Shown here piece after piece: positions 57,292 through 64,000 of a stretch of 64,000 nt of DNA; within the stretch, counting starts at the first letter, position 1; every line of letters starts with the position of its first letter. The position numbers and the translations under genes were made by a program. A model generated the notes under the pieces. That model had not been told where the DNA came from. It did not search any database and saw only the letters and a list, made by a program, of their open reading frames with translations. The DNA comes from Amphiura filiformis (lineage: Eukaryota; Echinodermata; Ophiuroidea; Amphilepidida; Amphiuridae): contig NC_092635.1 in the NCBI RefSeq assembly GCF_039555335.1, positions 68,918,058 to 68,982,057 on the forward strand, given 5' to 3'.

Positions 57292-60200
57292 AATGAAGGG
57301 TTCTTTCCGTGCAGATTACGTTTCTGTTATACAGGAACCGTCCATTGTTTGGGCTTGCAGCGTACATGTGATGTAGTATAGGAACCTCATTCCATGGGCG
57401 ATGTCCAAATTAATTGGATATCCAATTCACAATTCATGCAGCGGCGTAATAAATCGAGGTTAATTTAAATGACCTTTCCTGTCCTTGCTCACAATAATTC
57501 GTTTTAATGTTGTTTTTTACTAAATTAAATATATTATTTATTCATGTAAGAAAACATAAAGTAATATTTACTGTTTATGATATTTTATTTCTATACTATA
57601 AATGTAACAAAAATAAAAAAGAGCAAACAAGAAATGTCTTTAAAAAAGACGGCGCAGTGAATGAAGAAAAAATGTTGGATTTCACATTCACTGAGAGGAC
57701 CTTTGGCTTAAAAATGAGCTTTTAGAAACGACACTGTAAAAAGGAGAATGATGTTTGTTTCCTTTATTTTATTTTGTCTTAAAACCCACAATGAGGGCAC
57801 AAATTAATTTATATGCTGAGTACTTAGTTCATTTCTTGGTATACTTAATAACATATGATGACATTTACTTAAAATGAAGAACATAATTATTCTCAAGTTT
57901 GTACTTAACATAAATGAGTTAAAAAGTTGTATGCATTTGAGCCTTAAGGCCTAGGAATGATTATAAACATAATACTGTGGTATGGGGTAATAGCAATTCC
58001 TCATTGATAGCATGGATAGTGTCTAAGTCTGATGACGAGTCTTCAGGTTCATATTGTGGTTTGATATACCATTGACTGACATCGGGTATGGCCATTGTTT
58101 TCAATTTTGCGATGAATAGTTATATCATTTTATGAACCAATTACAGGTAGGCCTATTTCTGGAAAGCATTAAGAACAGAGATTAAACTGACCAAAATTCG
58201 AAATCAATATTCAGGGTGTACTAGACGATATACAGTGTGTAAAAATGAACTTTTTAAGGAACATGTGGTATATTTTTCTTTTCAGGAATATTTTCTCAAT
58301 CTGAGGACCACAAAATCAAACAGAGCTTGAATTGAAAAAGCCAACCAGAAATATACTTTATTTTGGGTGCGATGTTTGCTTCTATGTATACAGGGTGATC
58401 AAAATTTACTTCATTAACAGACCTAATTATTTATTCAAAAGGTTTAATTAGTGCTAATTAGCTGCTTAAACTGCTTTCAGTCATAAATAGGCCTACTCAT
58501 TCCAAACCAGAGAATACAATATCTCTTTGTCACTTTTAGACTACACTTGCAATTCTGATAATTGACTGTTTTACATAGACCCCTATGAGGGGTGTAAGTA
58601 TTCATTTTGAAAATATCATTATCATTTCATTTGTTCAAGAAAAATGTCACGCCGTCAGTCTTTTGGGAGTCTCAACTTATAACCGCATGGTCCTTTAATA
58701 CACTGCGCCATTAGGCCTATCAATTTAATACCCAGACCGAATAGGCTATTTAGTAATAAATAAAGCAACTTGAAACAAAATGATGGAGAAATTATCACTT
58801 TCGTAAAAACAAAATAGTATGGTCCACAACAAAGAAGTCCTAAACAAACTGTAGGCCGAAACAACGGCCGAAAATTGCATAAAAATAGCTGACATGTACC
58901 GCAATATCAAAAACTGCATTTGGTACATTTTACAGGTTCACTTTACCATGCTTACAGCACGGTGTGTCAATTGCGGGAAAATCCGTCAAGGTGTCCCGAA
59001 GAATAATCATTTACAGTTGAGTCACGGTCACCGGCCATCTCGTTTGCATATCCATATTAAACTACAGCGCCTCTAATGACGTGCATGCACTGTTACTGTG
59101 CGACTGAACAACCTTTGTTTATTACTTTAGACAGATCAGCACGCTGTGATTGGATGTACTATGTAAATAAGTAAGTTGTTGTTGTAATGGTAACACACCA
59201 TACTTTGGTAACACGAAACTTCACCCATCCCATCCACATGTAATGACACGTGATACAGTTTTTGAAAGCTAACTCCCCAGGCTAAATCCATATTCCTCCG
59301 CCGGCAAAAATATAGCCCATGATAAAATTAATCATAGTTATAATTATTTTCTTCAAATGTGGTTGTCGGGTTCAGTATACCACAATTAATACAACAATAA
59401 AACAATTCCCACCAGATAATTACTTGATATGTAGGCCTATACTTTCTCAATCTAAACCTGAGGTATAATATGGTTTCAGATCTAAACCAAAATCAGTACC
59501 ACTGACGTCATCTCTGTCTACCAACCAAGTTATCAAAATTTGTCTATGGCATATGCAAGGTATTCTACCGGGGCAATACACTAGAATAAATTATTACTTG
59601 TGCTGTGATAGTTGCCATCTGCGACGTGATTGGAAATTATGCACATTTACAAAAACATAGGCCTACGTTTAAACTGCTAAAATACATCACGCATTTTGAC
59701 TATAAACTCATCTATACCATTTTACTAGAAATGTACTATCTCCAAGGACGCTACGACCAACTCAACGAACTCATGCATATGCAAACGAGCCCAATCCCTA
59801 TGCTAAATCAGGGGTGTGAGAGTAGAAATTGACAGGACGCATGCTCAGCTAATGATTGTAGCTAATATTCCTCATGCAAGGAGCCCAGGTTGAGTGTGTT
59901 GTTGAAAATCATTGCATTAAAAAACACTTCTTTCAATGAAATCGCATATAAAATCAATGGATACACAACCAAAATTCTACAAAAGTCAATCTTTATATTA
60001 ATAAAGCTATCGATGTGTACGAAAAACTTCAGTGGTACAAAATGCCTTTCACATTCGAAAATTTCAGTATAGTAACACCCAGCCAATTCAGAATTAATGC
60101 AGCACTGCTGCAAAAAACAAAACTAAAGCAAATAAATATGTTGATACATTTAAGCAGGTACATTTTTCAGGTGAATGGAAATGAAGACCGAAGAAGCGAA

Positions 60201-60367
60201 GTTATTTTGAATCCAATAATACGGTCTTATAAACTGTCATTGAAAGGAAATGCATTTCTTTATATTTTAGAAGTAATTTATATGAATTAAGGCGTATAAT
60301 GGCGTTATGAAAATGCAGGTTCTAGGACAATTGTATAAATTAATTATTTTTCCACATCACACCATCC
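57292..60367. other. MSL1 upstream region, no gene seen
   Basis: The MSL1 promoter must lie near 57.3-57.5 kb, but no TATA box or clear element stands out. Beyond it the sequence is AT-rich with no supported feature. Confidence 0.45.
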
Positions 60368-60384
60368 GCCTCTGTGGCGCAATT

Positions 60385-60424
<40 letters not shown>

Positions 60425-60441
60425 GAGCCCACCCAGGGGCG
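60368..60441 (+). tRNA. tRNA-Asn (anticodon GTT)
   Basis: This 74-nt cloverleaf has acceptor arms GCCTCTG and CAGGGGC (one T-G pair), A box TGGCGCAATTGG, anticodon loop CTGTTAA with GTT, and B box GGTTCGAGCCC. There is no encoded CCA. A T-run at 60448-60452 and a longer one after it are pol III terminators. The body matches animal tRNA-Asn almost exactly. It is probably functional and stands alone. Confidence 0.95.
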
Positions 60442-60447
60442 CGTTTA

Positions 60448-60461
60448 TTTTTATTTTTTTT
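60448..60461 (+). terminator. Pol III terminator of tRNA-Asn
   Basis: TTTTT at 60448-60452 and a run of eight T at 60454-60461 begin seven bases after the tRNA 3' end, as expected for RNA polymerase III termination. Confidence 0.7.
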
Positions 60462-63400
60462 ACTTTCACAATTATGACATTCCTCTCACTCAGTTTCATT
60501 AGATATCACATGCAATAAATATTAAATTTCATTGGCAATATTGTATTTTTCACAAAATTAATAAAAAAATAATTAAATATTTAAAAAAATTACTGTTCTG
60601 CAAAAATCTGAAAAAAAATCTGATTTTTTAAAACATATTTTCTAAAATTGTTCATCCAAAATTTTGGGCAAAAAATGGAGGATTTTTACATGATTTTTTC
60701 GTCGCCTAAAAGTTTAAAAAAGACAGACTTTTATTATTCATTCTACTTTTATTTAAAACGGACATTTCTCCGTATTCCAAGTTGAAGTGACCGAAAAAGT
60801 TTTCAATCACCAAAATAGGGGAAAAACAAACAATTTATATGTAAAACATAAATAATTCAAAGCATAATGGTTTCATCTGAGGCCTTAAAAAATTGTTTGA
60901 ATGGCGTAACATGAAAAAAAAAATTATAGGGTTTACAGGTAATATATAACATATGTTTTTTTTTTACTTTTAAAAAGCTATAAATTGCGTTTGATAAAGA
61001 AAGGCCTTGGAACTTTTTTCTTCTTTTTTTTTTAAATTTAATTATTTAATTCTTTACTTTTTAATCTTTTATTTAAAAAAACAAACAAAAGGTCAGGGTC
61101 GGGCCTACTTTTAGGGTCGGTCGGGTTACGCCAATCAAACACTTTTTTTAGGCCTAACTTGGCATGTCATTGGCATTTCCAAGCACCGAAACAGGGATGA
61201 CCCAAATCATAAAATACAATAGCATGGATCAAATGAAAGATGTTAACATGCTCTTTAAATTAGACAACCTGTTTTTGGCCAAATTAGTTTCTTTTTTGAG
61301 TGAAATAAGATTTTATTTCATGCTTTTTTGTTTTAAATTACTCAACGAATATTGAAATTTACATATTCCGCTACGATGATGTTTTCCATGTTTCCATCTT
61401 TTTGGGCGGACAAACTGTAGCATGAGTTACATTACAGGGTATATGAAGATAAACCTTTATAGTAGTTACTTATCATATAAGTGTTTTTTGTTTTTAGGAC
61501 ACCGTCAAAATAAAATTGAGTGATTTTTGTTCACGCCAGTGAACATTAAAACCATTTGCACCCACATCTCATATGCACAGTTTATCCCTTACATGACATG
61601 TGTCTTGAATAGCTATAACCCACCAACCCCGTGGTTAAGAGGCTAGGAAATAATTCCTAATATCTCATACCCTCGTTTGTATGCCTTTATCTAATCCTGC
61701 TCCCCATGGCAAGGACAATTTAGCACAATTAATCTTCAGTGAGACTGCTCACATGTTTGCAATTGGCTTATAGCAATCACATGCTGACAATACACATAAC
61801 TGATTGGTTAAGCAGGTCACCATAGTCAGTATAATTAGCTATAATTTGATTTATTTAGTGATAAGGCATCATCTAGATCTGTATTCAGCAAGCTGCAAAA
61901 TAGGCGATTTACTTCAGAATATAACTACAGCGCACAAAAGTAAGTCCATTCTCTATTAGATTATTGATTGTTTATTGACTAGCAAGACCATGTAGTGTAA
62001 TGTGTTTACTTTAGTGATCTAGCATCTGTATAGGAAACTATTCAACAAAATAATTTGAGATGTTACCAACATGCAGTGTTCCTGAAACACATTAGGCGAT
62101 TTGCTTCCAAATAATACTTCTTTTAAAAAGGAATGGGGTGTCGAATGGGAAATAGCATCTGATGGGCTGATAGAGGGTGTATCAAAATAATTGGTACCCA
62201 TCAGTTTTCAGTGATTATGGACAAGACTGCAATCCCAAAATATAACACAAGATCCACTTAATCTACAGATTAAGGTTACGGAGGGTGAAAATTCCACTCA
62301 ACTTGTCTTTTGTTTTTTAATTTTTATTTATGAAGTATATGTATATATTAAACATCTCAGAGATGTAGATTGAAAAAATTGTATCAACAAAGTATTTTTT
62401 AAATTATTTTTGTGTATCAATATTTGCTCTAGATATCCCACAGCACTAATTCTTTTTTAAAGACAGTTCTTGTTTTAAGGGGACACTACACTAAATCCTT
62501 CCGCATTTGGTGTAACTCATGGAAGAAAGAGAAGGTGTGAGGGCTATCATTTTCTTTGGAAGGGGAATCCCAAATATACATGGGGGCCCGTGGGTTAGAT
62601 TTTAAAAGGTATGCCAACATTTCCTGTCATCCTCCCTGGCCCTGCTCTCGGCCAGCCTAACTTTGCCAATGTGGAAACTTTAAATGGCCTAGATATTATG
62701 ATGCAGATTTGAATGTTTCTGTAGTGTTTCCTAAGCCTTATAAAGATGCACTGTAAATGTTTGCCAAAAACTGCTCCCCCTCCCCCATTCTACCCTCCCC
62801 AGGACTCATAATTATTATGCACCTAGTTACTTTATTGTATTTTCACATGTATTTCAATGGGACATTTATTTAGTGATGTGCCCCTTATAGTGATTATTAT
62901 TCCAGTGCATGAACTGGCAACCCTATCATTTTCATTTGATTGCTAAAATCACTGAAGCATATGCACAGTGGAGCATGAGTATTCAACCAGCACTATACTA
63001 GACAAAATCAATAAAATAAGTACTATCACCTTGGCCCTGGCAACACTAACTAGCATTGTAAACAAGTTAGCACATGGTTTGAACATGATAATAGATAGTG
63101 TGGAAGTTTTGGCAGAAATTTGTCAATTTCTGCAAGTTTTGTGAAAATCAATTGATACTTCCCATGCAGTAAGGATTATCAGTAGTAATACAGGAGCACT
63201 GCACCTGGAATATTATGGGATTGTGAATTGATACTGTGAAATAGCAGAAAATGTGAGTACTTGAAACTAAATGTGTGGATATCTCAAAACTCCATTTTGG
63301 ACCATTTGGCCTGATATGCTGAGATGAAATAAATTATTTTTAATGTTTCCCGTAGCTGATTCATAAAATTTTGATATGCATGTGTTAGCTGATACTTCAA

Positions 63401-64000
63401 AGAAATAATGTAGGGAATAGTTGTGTCAATATATTGGCACACTAAATTAATATTGTTGTTGCAAAAAAGACGACATTTACCCCATCATTTTCATTGACAT
63501 TCTGTGAACATGTAAGCTTACTGTTTTAAATCAGGAGGACCTATCGAAAGAATAAATAGGTACATTATTTCATTGGTTTGTTTGTAACACATATGCGAAA
63601 TCGCAATGAAATCGGACCCTCTCCCCATATTTTCCTGGCCTCTTTCCCAAAAAACCTCATGCTCATGAAATTGAACACAAATTGAAACACTTACAAAGTA
63701 CATTTGTGTATGAGCTATGACGTTAAAAGTATTACAATAATAATCATTAGAGTGTCAACTTTAAGATGAAGTATGATTTTTAGGCCTGCCATGTTTATTT
63801 TTTGAAAAACAAAATATTTTAGGTGGCTACGTGCAGCCAATTTGCCTACACAAGAGTTCAAAATCCTGTATAACCTTAATGTCATATGTCATCAAACCAT
63901 ACATTCTGGTTATTTTTAGTAGATTGAAAATTTTGAAAATTATTTTCCAGAGTCAAGATGCAAGTATCACGTATGCCTCAAATCACTTATTTATTGTTAA
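60462..64000. other. AT-rich intergenic DNA, no gene seen
   Basis: There are long A and T tracts at 60530-61080 and no conserved coding block. A CCCCTCCCCC-type element end near 62755-62820 resembles the family at 9572-10627. Confidence 0.45.

Overview
The window is animal nuclear DNA: AT-rich, intron-bearing and dense in small inverted-repeat transposons. Spliced genes with GT-AG introns, a eukaryotic tRNA and a decayed LINE reverse transcriptase exclude bacteria. The protein exons resemble deuterostome proteins, and the repeat style (very many palindromic MITEs, the recurring word AGGCCTA) suggests an echinoderm or other ambulacrarian. That placement is inference, not shown by a diagnostic gene.

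Three protein-coding genes are supported. (1) At about 10.8-11.0 kb, minus strand, lies the first coding exon of ATP-citrate synthase (ACLY); the rest should lie beyond the left edge. (2) From 21.3 to 32.1 kb, plus strand, is a complete SUMO1-type gene of 107 aa in five coding exons, with exon 3 present as two tandem copies. (3) From 57.3 down to 44.2 kb, minus strand, is a complete seven-exon gene for MSL1 (461 aa), the scaffold of the male-specific-lethal histone acetyltransferase complex. Splice phases agree at every SUMO1 and MSL1 junction. A tRNA-Asn(GTT) gene lies at 60.4 kb.

Almost everything else is introns and intergenic DNA filled with non-autonomous elements. Several can be delimited to the base by target-site duplications: at least six with 8-bp duplications (hAT-like), a pair with 9-bp duplications (Mutator-like), several flanked by TTAA (piggyBac-like) and several flanked by TAA or TTA (PIF/Harbinger-like). 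Nesting is frequent: 9.6-10.6 kb, 16.0-17.6 kb, 22.2-23.1 kb, and 26.2-28.1 kb, where a LINE reverse transcriptase relic is broken by two MITEs, one at its catalytic YADD box.

Layout: 0-10.8 kb, ACLY downstream intron with repeats; 11-21 kb, repeat-rich region between ACLY and SUMO1; 21.3-32.1 kb, SUMO1; 32.1-44.2 kb, the 3' flanks of the convergent SUMO1 and MSL1 genes; 44.2-57.3 kb, MSL1; 57.3-64 kb, sparse DNA with the tRNA. SUMO1 and MSL1 both make nuclear proteins, but nothing here shows co-regulation. The observation most worth following is the duplicated SUMO1 exon, whose two copies encode the same SIM-binding surface but different beta-turn residues.
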